This document shows, piece by piece, positions 41,971 through 50,872 of a DNA stretch of 64,000 nucleotides. The DNA lies in contig NZ_CP083951.1 of NCBI RefSeq assembly GCF_006440675.2, forward strand, positions 4,993,501 through 5,057,500. Direction: 5' to 3'. The notes under the pieces were generated by a model, which saw only the letters and a list, made by a program, of their open reading frames with translations, searched no databases and was not told the DNA's origin. Source of the stretch: Mesorhizobium sp. B2-8-5 (GTDB lineage: Bacteria > Pseudomonadota > Alphaproteobacteria > Rhizobiales > Rhizobiaceae). The position numbers and the translations under genes are program-made. The stretch's first letter is position 1, and each line of letters begins with the position of its first letter.

Positions 41971-43374
41971 ATGTCACGCCACACCGCCGCGCTGATGCGC
42001 GCGTTTGTTGCCTGGCTTTCGCGCGGGCCGCTCCTGGCGCTGGCAGGGGTGGTTGTGCTTGGTGCTTTCGGCGGCAAAACATTCGCGGCTGGCAAAGACT
42101 ACAACACTTGCTTCAGCGAGAGCAAATTTTCCGCCGACCGGCAGGTTGCCGCCTGCACCGCAATCGCCGAGGACAGAGGCGAGGTGCCTGATCTTCGCGT
42201 AAGCGCCTATTTTGTGCGCGGCCTGGCCTATGCACAGAGGAACGATATTGCCCACCTCATCGCCGATATGAACGAGGTGATCGCGCTCGATCCGACTTAC
42301 GTCCGCGCATTTACCAATCGCGCCATCGCCTGGGAGAGCAAAGGGGATTTCGACCGGGCCGTCGCGGACTACACAAAAGCGATCGCGCTTACGCCGGATG
42401 ATGCAAGCCGATATGCCGATCGCGCGCGGGCGCTCAACAAGAAAGGCGAGCATGATCGGGCTATCGCCGATTGCGACAAGGCGATCGACATCGATCCCGC
42501 CAATGAAATGGCCTATGGCGTGCGCGGCGTTGTGTGGGAAGACAAGGGCGACGCAGCGCGAGCCCAGGCCGACTACGACAAAGCGGAGAGCGTCCGTATT
42601 GACCCTATCGCTCCTTACCTAGACCGGGCCCGCTCATCGATCGCCGAGCGTGATCGCAAGCGAGCCAAGGCCGATTGCAAGCGCATCGCCAATATCGATG
42701 CGGACAAGGGGCGCGATTGCACGCGACTGATTGTCGAGGCTTTCGGTGAGCCGGGCGACGGCGCGACCGACCCAAACCCAGCTTCTGCTCAAAATGCGAT
42801 TGGAGTAGAGTGGCAGGAAAAGGGCGACCATACCCGCGCCATCGCCGCATTCGACGAGGCGATCCGGCTCAATCCAGCAAGTTCCGCTTTCCACTTCAAC
42901 CGCGCCAAGAGCTGGGCCTCAAAGAAGAATTATGCCCGCGCTATCGCCGATCTGGATGACGCCGTTCGCCGCGATCCGGCCAACGCCCAAGCTTACCGCG
43001 TGCGCGGCATGACCATGGCCCAGATCGGCAATTCACGAGAGGCGTTTGCCGACCTCGACAAAGCGATTGCCATCAGCTCCGACGATCCAAAATCGTATTT
43101 CGAGCGGGCAGTCGTCTGGGAGGCGAAGGATCCCGACAAGGCAATTGCGGACCTCGACAAAGCGATCGCGCTCGATCCGGCCAACGCCGACTACCGCAAA
43201 GAAAGGCTCAGCGTCCAAATCAGCAGGAGCAGGGCGAACGGGCAACCCGTGCTGCAGTCGCCGAGTCATATGCGCCGCCGCAACTATATGCCAAGCAGGA
43301 TAACTCCGCCGCCATTGCTTGGAACCTCAAATCGGGGTTGCAGGCGATGCAGGTCGACCCCAAGGGCGCGATAG
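41971..43374 (+). CDS. TPR-repeat protein, N-terminal part (frameshifted locus)
   Basis: A 467-codon frame. It starts with a signal-anchor (residues 9-40), then a Cys-containing head (DYNTCFSESKFSADRQVAAC) and about ten TPR units with the consensus AIADxDKAIxLDPxNAxAY. After about residue 412 the TPR pattern breaks (QISRSRANGQPVLQS...) and the last 55 residues are Arg/Pro-rich shadow sequence. The -1 frame over the same bases continues sensibly into the next frame (QQEQGERATRAAVAESYAPP, QLYAKQDNSAAIAWNLKSGL). Together the two parts would make one exported or membrane-anchored TPR protein of about 1480 residues. Confidence 0.75.
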   Translation: MSRHTAALMRAFVAWLSRGPLLALAGVVVLGAFGGKTFAAGKDYNTCFSESKFSADRQVAACTAIAEDRGEVPDLRVSAYFVRGLAYAQRNDIAHLIADMNEVIALDPTYVRAFTNRAIAWESKGDFDRAVADYTKAIALTPDDASRYADRARALNKKGEHDRAIADCDKAIDIDPANEMAYGVRGVVWEDKGDAARAQADYDKAESVRIDPIAPYLDRARSSIAERDRKRAKADCKRIANIDADKGRDCTRLIVEAFGEPGDGATDPNPASAQNAIGVEWQEKGDHTRAIAAFDEAIRLNPASSAFHFNRAKSWASKKNYARAIADLDDAVRRDPANAQAYRVRGMTMAQIGNSREAFADLDKAIAISSDDPKSYFERAVVWEAKDPDKAIADLDKAIALDPANADYRKERLSVQISRSRANGQPVLQSPSHMRRRNYMPSRITPPPLLGTSNRGCRRCRSTPRAR

Positions 43375-46300
43375 ATACATTCAGCTTTGTCATCGGCCTC
43401 GATCCCTACAATGCAGATGCCTATTACAACCGCTCGATCGCCGAGGCACTCGTCGGCAATTTCGACCTCGCCATCGGCGATTGCCGGCGAGCGGTCGAAC
43501 TCGATCGGAAACGCGCAGGCACGTATTGGGAAAATCTGCCTGGCCAACAGCCGACCGCTACGCAGCCAAGCGGGGATCCGGCGACCGCCAAGACACTGCT
43601 CGAGCGCGCCCAGATGCGGTTGTCGAAATACGGCGTCGACGGCGCGCTGCTCGATTTCGACAAGGCGATCAGCCTCGACCCCGACAATGCCGACGCCTAT
43701 CTGGGCCGCAGCCGCGCCAGGACGCTCAAGGGCGACCAGGCCGGCGCGGCGGCGGATTGCCGGCGCGCCGTGGAGTTGGATTCCGCACGGTCGGCAAGCT
43801 GCGACGAGCAGGCTGCCGGCGATGAGGGCAAAACTGAACCGTCGCGGGACCCTGAGCAGCCGAAGGCGGCGGCCGCTGCTCCAAAGCCACAAATCGTCCG
43901 TCCGAATTTGGCGGCTACGGACGACACGCTGGCCGCAAAGACCTTGGAGACAAAAGACCAGCGCGCGCTCCAAGCGATCCTGGAAGGCGATGCCTGGCTG
44001 GGCATGGGCAAATACGACAAGGCGATCGGCTCCTATGACGTGGTGATCGCGCTCGAACCCGACAACCGCTTCGGCTACTTCGGCCGCGGCAGGGCCAGGG
44101 CCGCCATACGCGATTATGGCCAGGCGATCGCCGACTTCGACAGGGTCATCCAGTTTGCCCCCAATTTTGCCGCCGCGTATTTTCACCGGGGGCTCGCCAA
44201 GGTGACGTCCGGCGACGTCGATGGCGCGCTTGCCGATTGCGATCGTGCAGCGACGCTCGACCCGAAGGCGCGCGACGCCCACTATTGCAAAGGCATGGCC
44301 TGGCACGCCAAGGGCGACACCGGGCGCGCCATCGCCGCTTATTCGGTGGCGATCGGGATCGATCCCGGGCATGACGCCAGCTACTACGCGCGCGGCATGG
44401 TGCGGGCGGATCGGAAAGACTATGCCGGCGCCATCGCCGATTTCGATCAGGCGCTCAAGCTCGATCCCGGCAATGGTGACTATGCCGTAGCCCGCAAGGC
44501 AGCGGCGGACGTCAGCGGGGAGCCTGCCGATGGCATGACCAAAGCGGACGGCTCCGACATAACGGCGAACGAACAGAGCGCCACCGCAGTTGCGCCAGCA
44601 GAAACCCCGTCTGCGGTCAAGCCTGGTGCGAGTGACGATCTTTCGCTTGCCGATCCGAAGTTGGCGAAGCTTATCGACACCAGTGATCCCCGCGTCCTCG
44701 TCGCGGTGGCCAACGGCGACAGCCTCTTGCACGAAGAAAAGTATGACGAAGCGATCGAGGCCTATGAAGAGGCCATCGCTATCGATCCTAAGAGCCCGCT
44801 CGCCTATTTCAGCCGTGGCAGGGCGTTTGATGGCAAGAAGGATTTTACCCGCGCGATCGCCGATTACGACAAGGCCATCGCCATTATTCCCGATGCGGCC
44901 GCGCCGCTCATGCGCCGTGGTCTGGCCAAGGCCGCAGCGGGCGACGCGGACGGCGCGCTTGATGATTGCATCAAGGCCATCAGGCTCGACCCGAAAGCGA
45001 GCGGCGCTTTCTTCTGTTCCGGAGCGGCCTGGTACGCCACGGGAGACCCGAAGCGAGCGATCGAGGCATTTTCAGCGGCGATCGAGATCGATCCGAAAGA
45101 CGCCGCAAGCTACTACGGACGCGGTATGGTGCGAGCCGACGGCAAAAACTACGCCGATGCCATTGCCGACCTCGACCAAGCTGCCAAACTAGACCCGCAC
45201 AATCCAAACTACGCCGCCGCGCGCAAAGCAGCGATGGCCACGCAGAAGAAAGGCGGTGCCGGCGGCAACGCGATCGCGCCATCCTCGAAGAAGCTAAACG
45301 CTCTGGTCGATCGCGGCTACGCCTTCTACTACAAGGGCCAATATGATCGTGCGATCGCCCAATTCAACAAGGCGATGGCGCTCGATCCGCAAGATGCCTC
45401 GCCCTATGTCGGACGGGCCATCGCGCTTGTCGACAAAGGCAAATACGACGCGGCGATCGAGGACTACAACAAGGTCATCGGGCTCTACCCTGACTACTCG
45501 GACGCTTACATGGGCCGTTCCGTCGCGTGGACCAAAAAGAACGAACCGGATCGCGCCATCGCCGATTTGAGCCGTGCAATCGAGCTCGACGCCAATGACG
45601 CGCAGGCCTATTTCGGGCGCGGCGGCGCCTTCGCTGCCAAGGGTGACTTTGGCCGGGCGATCGCCGATTTCGACCAGGCGCTGAAGCTCGATCCGGAGAT
45701 GAGCCTCGCCCGCAAGGGCCTCAAGCTTGCGGCGGCGGCGAAGGCAAGGACGTCAGGCAAGATCGAGAGCGGAGCGGCGACCTCGGCGGGTGGCATTCCG
45801 CCTGGAGCCAGGGCGGCTTTCAACAATGCACAAGTGCTGGACAGCAGGGATGACTATGACGGCGCCATCGCGCAGTATGGCAAAGCGATTGCCCTGTTCC
45901 CCACCTTCCGAGACGCATATGTAGCGCGCGCCATCCTTTGGGAGACGAAGGGCGACTATGCCCGTGCCATCGCCGATTTCAGCCAGGCGATCACTATCGG
46001 CCCCGACATCGGTGACACTTACAGCGATCGCGGCCGCGTCCTCAGCTACCAGGGGGACTATGACGGGGCATCGGCGGATTACGAAAACGCCGTCCGTCTC
46101 GATCCAATGAACGCAAGGATCTATGCCGGTCGAGGCATGTTCCGCATGAAGCACCACGAAGACACAGGGGCATTCAGCGATTTCGAAACGGTTCTTAGAC
46201 TCGATCGCAATAACGTTTTCGGTTACTTCGGCCGCGGCACGATCCGCGCCCGCAAAGCGGACTATGACGGCGCCATCGCCGACCTCAACCAAGCGATCAA

Positions 46301-46418
46301 GTTAAGGCCAAATTTCGCTGGCGCATACAAATCGCGTAGCGCTGTGTGGGAAGCCAAGGGCAACCGCAAGCGTGCGGAAGCCGACCGCAAGAAGGCGCTG
46401 AGCCTTGGGGCAGAGTGA
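43338..46418 (+). CDS. TPR-repeat protein, C-terminal part (frameshifted locus)
   Basis: A 1026-codon frame of near-continuous TPR units, e.g. YDKAIGSYDVVIALEPDNRF, ARAIADFDRVIQFAPNFAAA and YARAIADFSQAITIGPDIGD, organised in three larger blocks separated by Ala/Pro/Lys-rich linkers. The TTG start has no proper ribosome site, and the frame is open and protein-like for at least 45 codons further upstream, overlapping the end of the previous frame. It is therefore the rest of the gene beginning at 41971, displaced by one base near 43195-43215. TPR arrays bind proteins; an envelope scaffold role is inferred. Confidence 0.75.
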   Translation: MQAMQVDPKGAIDTFSFVIGLDPYNADAYYNRSIAEALVGNFDLAIGDCRRAVELDRKRAGTYWENLPGQQPTATQPSGDPATAKTLLERAQMRLSKYGVDGALLDFDKAISLDPDNADAYLGRSRARTLKGDQAGAAADCRRAVELDSARSASCDEQAAGDEGKTEPSRDPEQPKAAAAAPKPQIVRPNLAATDDTLAAKTLETKDQRALQAILEGDAWLGMGKYDKAIGSYDVVIALEPDNRFGYFGRGRARAAIRDYGQAIADFDRVIQFAPNFAAAYFHRGLAKVTSGDVDGALADCDRAATLDPKARDAHYCKGMAWHAKGDTGRAIAAYSVAIGIDPGHDASYYARGMVRADRKDYAGAIADFDQALKLDPGNGDYAVARKAAADVSGEPADGMTKADGSDITANEQSATAVAPAETPSAVKPGASDDLSLADPKLAKLIDTSDPRVLVAVANGDSLLHEEKYDEAIEAYEEAIAIDPKSPLAYFSRGRAFDGKKDFTRAIADYDKAIAIIPDAAAPLMRRGLAKAAAGDADGALDDCIKAIRLDPKASGAFFCSGAAWYATGDPKRAIEAFSAAIEIDPKDAASYYGRGMVRADGKNYADAIADLDQAAKLDPHNPNYAAARKAAMATQKKGGAGGNAIAPSSKKLNALVDRGYAFYYKGQYDRAIAQFNKAMALDPQDASPYVGRAIALVDKGKYDAAIEDYNKVIGLYPDYSDAYMGRSVAWTKKNEPDRAIADLSRAIELDANDAQAYFGRGGAFAAKGDFGRAIADFDQALKLDPEMSLARKGLKLAAAAKARTSGKIESGAATSAGGIPPGARAAFNNAQVLDSRDDYDGAIAQYGKAIALFPTFRDAYVARAILWETKGDYARAIADFSQAITIGPDIGDTYSDRGRVLSYQGDYDGASADYENAVRLDPMNARIYAGRGMFRMKHHEDTGAFSDFETVLRLDRNNVFGYFGRGTIRARKADYDGAIADLNQAIKLRPNFAGAYKSRSAVWEAKGNRKRAEADRKKALSLGAE

Positions 46419-46441
46419 GAAGGGTGTCGGAGCGCAGGCGG

Positions 46442-46714
46442 ATGTCACCTTGGAAATGGTTGCAAGTCGCGGCGGTCGTCCCCGTAAGCATCGTTGGGAC
46501 TAACGTGATGCCAACGATGTTCGGCAGCGGCAGACATCACCACTATCAGTCAGTAAAGATGCCGCCCCAGACGCTGACCACCGCCGACATCGATGCCGAG
46601 ATCCGGAAGCAGGATCTCCAGATATTCGAGGCTATCGCCCGCGAATTTCCGGACGACTACGATGCGATGCTGCGCAAGATCACTGCCGCGGCCCAGGCCG
46701 GAAGCCAAACATAA
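46442..46714 (+). CDS. Membrane-anchored protein, N-terminal part (split gene)
   Basis: A 90-codon frame with one N-terminal membrane segment (WLQVAAVVPVSIVGTNVMPT), a His-rich patch (GRHHHYQS) and a helical part ending MLRKITAAAQAGSQT before TAA. GGAG is upstream; an earlier GTG at 46415 overlapping the TPR stop is an alternative start. The next frame is in phase and continues directly after the stop with matching composition (RQAVADLRHRYAPLLP), so this looks like the first part of one gene interrupted by a nonsense codon. Confidence 0.6.
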   Translation: MSPWKWLQVAAVVPVSIVGTNVMPTMFGSGRHHHYQSVKMPPQTLTTADIDAEIRKQDLQIFEAIAREFPDDYDAMLRKITAAAQAGSQT

Positions 46715-47212
46715 GTGCGCAATATCAGCAGACAGGCGGTCGCCGATCTGAGGCATAGATATGCGCCACTCCTACCCACGACCCCCGACAGCAACGCTTC
46801 GGAAGCGCTTTCGGCGCAACTCGACATGCTCAATCATGTCATGGCGCGCGAAACACCGGCCACCTGCAACAATTACCTGCGCAACGGGCCGGACGCGATC
46901 AGTGCGCCCGGCCACGATTTCCTGGCTGACCTGGACAGGATCGGCGCCGCGCTGTTCCGCGCCTTCGGCGCCGCCAAAAGAAGCGGCCTACCGGCGGCCG
47001 TGCCCGGCGATCAGGACTGGTCGCTGGTCGCCGACGTTTTCACAAAGATCGGCGGCACGTCGGCCGAGATGGAGGCTATCTCGAACGCCAACCAGGACTT
47101 CCCGGGCCTGTGCCCGGCCATGGCGAGATTCTATGAGGCCGCCCTGTTACTGCATGGCGAACCCGGGTGGCACATCAAAACCGCGCTGCTTCGCGCCATC
47201 GTTGAGAATTAG
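46715..47212 (+). CDS. C-terminal part of the split gene after TAA
   Basis: A 165-codon frame whose GTG start immediately follows the stop of the previous frame and is in phase with it. No independent ribosome site is seen (CCAAACATAA precedes it). It is helical with two Cys positions (TCNNYLRNG and GLCPAMARF) and no membrane segment. Read together with 46442-46714 it would be a roughly 256-residue membrane-anchored periplasmic protein. Co-location with the TPR locus suggests a partner role. Confidence 0.55.
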   Translation: MRNISRQAVADLRHRYAPLLPTTPDSNASEALSAQLDMLNHVMARETPATCNNYLRNGPDAISAPGHDFLADLDRIGAALFRAFGAAKRSGLPAAVPGDQDWSLVADVFTKIGGTSAEMEAISNANQDFPGLCPAMARFYEAALLLHGEPGWHIKTALLRAIVEN

Positions 47213-47268
47213 GCTCCGCACCGGATTTCCGGACGGGTTCCGGCGCGACACCGCGTTCCTTCGTCCTC

Positions 47269-48285
47269 TCAGGCGCCCAGAAACCCGTTGCTGAAGTACG
47301 CCTCGATGTCCGGCTTCTCCTTCAACGCCTTGCCATTGCCGTCGAGCAATATCCCCGAGGCAAACAGATACCCGCCCATCGCCTCCATCTTTGCCTTGTC
47401 CATCGTACCGATGGCGCCGTTGGCACTCTTCAGGAAATGGCCGTCGTTCAGCGCCTTCAGCGAGGCGTCGATCAGCGCCGGGTTGGCGAGTGTGTCCCTG
47501 TTGGCGGCGATCAGCAGTTCGCCCGCCTCCAGCGCCTGATCGACCGCGAAGGCATAGCCGCGCCGCGTCGCCTTGACGAAAGCGGCGGCGGCTTTCGGAT
47601 TGGCGCTAAGGAAGCCGTTGCTGGAGACGATCAGCGTGGTGTGCTCGTCCGGCACGCCGTAGTCGGCGTAGCGAAAGCTGCGCTGCTTGAGGCCTTTCAG
47701 TTCCGCTTCGACACCTTCCCATGTCGAGACTTCGAGCGTGAAATCGACCGAGCCGTTGGCCAGCGCATCGTATGCGGACGTCCCCAGCGTCACGGTCGAA
47801 AAATCGCCCTTGCCGCCGTCATGGCGGATGATGGTCCGCAGCAGCGCGTTTTCCCAGGCGCTGCCGAAGCCGCCATAGGTCAGGCCGTCAAGATTTTTCG
47901 GGCTCTTGATCGCCGCGCGGTCGGCGTTGAAGACGACGCGGCCGGTCTCCGACTGGACGACGGCGTAGACGGCCTTCAGGTCGGCGCCAGCACTCTTCTG
48001 GGTGAACAGGCCGAGCGAGCCGGAAATGCCGAAATCGGCGACACGGTTGGCGACCAGCGTGCCCGAGCCGGTATCGCCATAGGGCAGGATTTCCACGTCA
48101 ATGCCGGCGTCGCGATAGAAGCCTTTGTCGCGGGCGACGAACAGACCGATGTGGTTGGTGTTGACGGTCCAGTCGAGCGCGACCGTGATCTTTTGCGTGG
48201 TGGCGGCACGGGCGTGCGTGACGGCCCCGGCAAGAGGCAGGCCGGCGGCCAGAAACAGCGCCTGGCGGCGGGTCAGATCGGTCAT
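47269..48285 (-). CDS. thiY: ABC transporter substrate-binding protein, NMT1/THI5-like (ThiY)
   Basis: A 338-residue periplasmic binding protein. The N-terminus is a Tat-type signal (TRRQALFLAAGLPLAGAVTH), then the NMT1 fold begins KITVALDWTVNTNHIGLFVA, with DKGFYRDAGIDVEILPYG and the ligand-side block PDEHTTLIVSSNGFL. Family members bind thiamine pyrimidine precursors such as formylaminopyrimidine or HMP. GGAG precedes the ATG, which overlaps the stop of the ATPase gene. The TPP riboswitch at the head of the operon supports a thiamine-precursor role. Confidence 0.88.
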   Translation of the reverse strand: MTDLTRRQALFLAAGLPLAGAVTHARAATTQKITVALDWTVNTNHIGLFVARDKGFYRDAGIDVEILPYGDTGSGTLVANRVADFGISGSLGLFTQKSAGADLKAVYAVVQSETGRVVFNADRAAIKSPKNLDGLTYGGFGSAWENALLRTIIRHDGGKGDFSTVTLGTSAYDALANGSVDFTLEVSTWEGVEAELKGLKQRSFRYADYGVPDEHTTLIVSSNGFLSANPKAAAAFVKATRRGYAFAVDQALEAGELLIAANRDTLANPALIDASLKALNDGHFLKSANGAIGTMDKAKMEAMGGYLFASGILLDGNGKALKEKPDIEAYFSNGFLGA

Positions 48286-49055
48286 TTCAATTCTCCATCG
48301 GATGGTCGGAAATTCGGATCGGACTGGCCAAGCAGCGTGTCGAGGATGCCTGCCTCGATCGCCGCGGCCTCGCGGGCAAGCGCCGCGCTCTCGGTGCGCG
48401 GGCGCGGCAGCGGCACGGCCACCTCACGCACCACGCGCGCGGGCCGTGCCGAAAGCACATAGATACGGTCGGACAGAAGCACTGCTTCGCGCACGTCATG
48501 GGTGATGAGCAGCGCCGTCCAGCGATAGTTTCGCCACATCGTCTCCAGCCAGCGCTGCATGGCGGCGCGGGTGAGCGCGTCGAGCGCGCCGAACGGCTCG
48601 TCGAGCAAAAGCATGTCGCGCTGCTGCACCACGGTGCGCAGGAGCGCGGCGCGCTGGCGCATGCCGCCGGACAGTTCGGCCGGCCAGGCGCGCTCGAAGC
48701 CGGCAAGGCCGAATTCGGCGAACAACGGCGCCACGCGCTCGCGCGCCGCGCGCCGCTTCATGCCCTGGACTTCGAGCCCCAGCGCCGCATTGTCGATAAC
48801 GCGCCGCCACGGCATCAGCGCGTCGCGCTGCGGCATGAAGGCGAAGCGGGCGCCATCGAGCGGCGCGCCGTCGAAGCGCATCTCGCCCTCGCCCCGGATC
48901 GCGCCGGTGAGCAGTTGGAACAATGTCGACTTGCCGGCGCCGGAAGGACCGAGGATCGAGACGAACTCGCCCGCGCCGACATGGAGAGAGACGCCGGCCA
49001 GAACCTCGAGCGCGCCGAAGTTCTTTCGCACGTCGCGGAGCTCGAGCCGGGTCAT
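48282..49055 (-). CDS. thiZ: ABC transporter ATP-binding protein (ThiZ)
   Basis: A 257-residue ATPase with Walker A (GPSGAGKST), a Q-loop (FMPQRDALMPW), the signature LSGGMRQRAALL, Walker B (MLLLDEPFGALD) and switch His (LLITHDVREAV). It is of the nitrate/taurine/thiamine-precursor transporter class. Start and stop each overlap the neighbouring gene by four bases, so permease, ATPase and binding protein are translated as a coupled set. Confidence 0.9.
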   Translation of the reverse strand: MTRLELRDVRKNFGALEVLAGVSLHVGAGEFVSILGPSGAGKSTLFQLLTGAIRGEGEMRFDGAPLDGARFAFMPQRDALMPWRRVIDNAALGLEVQGMKRRAARERVAPLFAEFGLAGFERAWPAELSGGMRQRAALLRTVVQQRDMLLLDEPFGALDALTRAAMQRWLETMWRNYRWTALLITHDVREAVLLSDRIYVLSARPARVVREVAVPLPRPRTESAALAREAAAIEAGILDTLLGQSDPNFRPSDGELK

Positions 49056-49957
49056 GGCCGGCCCTCCCCGACAGGCTTGCCGCCGTCGCGCCCCGCCCTT
49101 TCGCCCTCTGCATTTTCCCAGGGCATGGCGAGACGCTGGACGAGCACGGCGAGGCCGAACAGCGCCAGCGTCAGCGCCGAGCTGACCGCGACGGCGGCAA
49201 GCACCAGGTCGGGGCGGAAATTGTTCTTGGCGCTGAGCATGTAGATGCCGAGCCCCTTCGCGGCGCCCGCGTATTCGGCGAAGATGGCGCCCACCACGGC
49301 ATAGGTGATGGAGATGCGCAGTCCGGCGAAGAAATAGGGCAGCGCCGACGGCAGCCGCGCCAGCCAAAAGATGCGCCAGCGCCCTGCTCCCATCGCGGCG
49401 AGCATCTGGCTGATCTCCTTGGCCGTGGCGGCATAGCCTTCGACCAGCGCCACCATCATCGGGAAGAAGGTGACCAGCGCCACGAGCAGGATTTTTGGCA
49501 GCAGCCCGAAGCCGAACCACAGCACCACCAGCGGCGCGATCGCCACCAGCGGCAAGGTCTGGCTGGCGATCAGCAGCGGGAACAGCGCCCGGCGCAACGG
49601 GGCCAGGAAGTCGACCAGCGCCGAGAGGATGAAGGCGGCAACGAGCGAGCAGGCAAAGCCCGCCAGCGTGGCGCGGATGGTGGGCAGCGTGTTGTCGGCA
49701 AGCGCCGAGCGGTTCTCCCAGGCTTGCGCCAGCACGCGCGAGGGCGCGGGGAGCACGGTGGACGCGATGCCGCCGAGGCGGGCGTAGAGCTCCCAGGCGA
49801 TGAGGAGAAGAGCGAAAGCGATGGCGGCGGGGAAGATCCTGGCGAAGGCGGAAGCAAGGGCTGATCTCCCCCGCAAGGGGGGAGATTGGACGGCACCCCG
49901 GCTTTCGCCAATCTCGGAAGACTCTTCTTGCGGTGTAGAACCGAACGAAACAGCCAT
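49052..49957 (-). CDS. thiX: ABC transporter permease (ThiX)
   Basis: A 301-residue BPD-type permease with about six helices and the EAA loop (MVALVEGYAATAKEISQMLA followed by AMGAGRWRIFWLARLPSALP). Oddly, residues 14-34 (EIGESRGAVQSPPLRGRSAL) are encoded by one of the dispersed palindromic repeats, inserted in frame ahead of the first helix. The ATG at 49957 has GAGG upstream. It follows the ykoF-like gene in the riboswitch-led operon. Confidence 0.88.
   Translation of the reverse strand: MAVSFGSTPQEESSEIGESRGAVQSPPLRGRSALASAFARIFPAAIAFALLLIAWELYARLGGIASTVLPAPSRVLAQAWENRSALADNTLPTIRATLAGFACSLVAAFILSALVDFLAPLRRALFPLLIASQTLPLVAIAPLVVLWFGFGLLPKILLVALVTFFPMMVALVEGYAATAKEISQMLAAMGAGRWRIFWLARLPSALPYFFAGLRISITYAVVGAIFAEYAGAAKGLGIYMLSAKNNFRPDLVLAAVAVSSALTLALFGLAVLVQRLAMPWENAEGERAGRDGGKPVGEGRP
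49862..49887. repeat. Palindromic repeat inside the permease reading frame
   Basis: TGATCTCCCCCGCAAGGGGGGAGATT: the same core as intergenic copies, here coding for part of the extra N-terminal segment of ThiX. Confidence 0.65.
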
Positions 49958-49985
49958 CACATCTACCTCGGCAGCGCTACGCGGC

Positions 49986-50594
49986 TCAAACCGCGGTCGG
50001 GCTGTTCGCCGAAATCGTTATGTCGAGCGTCACGTGGCCCGCGCCGGGGCCGAAGCGGCAGAAGGCTTCGGCGAGCGTGGCGAACACCGCGCCGGCATCG
50101 CCGCGCAGCCTGGTGCAGAAATTCTTCGAGCGGTCGAAGACGCCGGAGTTTTTCAGGAAGTCGATGCAGCCATAGATCTCGTCCATGTGGTCGCCGGTGC
50201 CCATCACATAGAGCGAGAATTGCGCCGCCACCGGCTGGTCGGTCGAGGGCGTCGCCTCGACGGCGCGGAGCGCGGCGCGCTTGCGCTCCTCAAGCGGAAT
50301 CGCCGGGCCGCCTATCTCGTCCGAGCGGCAGATCGGGTCGTCCGGCTCGCCGGGGCAGCCGCGCGAGACCGCGGCCGACAGCACGCAGTGCCTGCCGCTC
50401 TTCGCCGCCGCGACGAACAGGTCGCGCATGGCGGGAAAAAGCACTTCGGGCGGCCCGACCAGCAGCGTCGAGATATCGTCGGTCTCGATCCTCAGCCTGT
50501 CGCGGTAAGGATCGAGCGCGCCCAACGCGCCAAGGATGACGCCGACGAAATCGTCAGCCATGGGATAAAGGGAAATCTGTGCGCCGGAAAACAT
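49986..50594 (-). CDS. ykoF: YkoF-family thiamine/HMP-binding protein
   Basis: A 202-residue protein of two repeated ferredoxin-like units: QISLYPMADDFVGVILGALG in the first and QFSLYVMGTGDHMDEIYGCI in the second, the hallmark of YkoF, which binds thiamine or its pyrimidine part in the cytoplasm. It is the first gene after the TPP riboswitch, and its ribosome site (GGAGCGAGG) is formed by the 3' edge of the riboswitch, so translation control by thiamine pyrophosphate is likely. Confidence 0.85.
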   Translation of the reverse strand: MFSGAQISLYPMADDFVGVILGALGALDPYRDRLRIETDDISTLLVGPPEVLFPAMRDLFVAAAKSGRHCVLSAAVSRGCPGEPDDPICRSDEIGGPAIPLEERKRAALRAVEATPSTDQPVAAQFSLYVMGTGDHMDEIYGCIDFLKNSGVFDRSKNFCTRLRGDAGAVFATLAEAFCRFGPGAGHVTLDITISANSPTAV

Positions 50595-50603
50595 GGCCCG
50601 CCT

Positions 50604-50690
50604 CGCTCCGCTGGTATTATCCAGATCAGCTTTAGGGTCCGGAGGCTTGCCGCCGCCATCTCAGCCCCGACCGTACGGAGCACCCCTGTG
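50604..50690 (-). ncRNA. TPP riboswitch (THI element)
   Basis: Read on the minus strand it has CACAGGGGTGCTCC, then GGGGCTGAGATGG, a short variable arm, GACCCT, GCTGATCTGGATAATACCAG and CGGAGCGAGG. These are the conserved THI-box blocks (GGGGTGC, GGCTGAGA, ACCCT, CTGATCTGGATAATACC). It would sense thiamine pyrophosphate and shut off the ykoF-thiXZY operon. Confidence 0.93.
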
Positions 50691-50763
50691 GATGGCCGCG
50701 TTAAAGCACTGTTCGAGCGAATGGGAAAGCGGTTTTTTGCGAGGCCAATTGAGCCAAGGGCCC

Positions 50764-50781
50764 CATCTCCCTAAGGGAGAT
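50764..50781. repeat. Short palindromic repeat
   Basis: CATCTCCCTAAGGGAGATG in the gap upstream of the riboswitch; reduced form of the dispersed repeat. Confidence 0.5.
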
Positions 50782-50837
50782 GCCGGGTTACAAGATTTTC
50801 GCAGATTTCTTATAACCGCGGTATCGCAACCGCAGTG

Positions 50838-50854
50838 TCGTTCAAAATGTACGA
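50838..50854. promoter_or_regulatory. XRE/S24-type operator 3 (TCGTTC-N5-GTACGA)
   Basis: Matches the operator type found at 41.07-41.12 kb with one arm mismatch. Confidence 0.6.
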
Positions 50855-50872
50855 ATCCGGCTTGATTGTTTT

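Noticed and set aside
47437..48462. Long plus-strand frame opposite thiY
   Set aside because: Shadow of thiY and the start of thiZ; the minus-strand genes carry clear family motifs.
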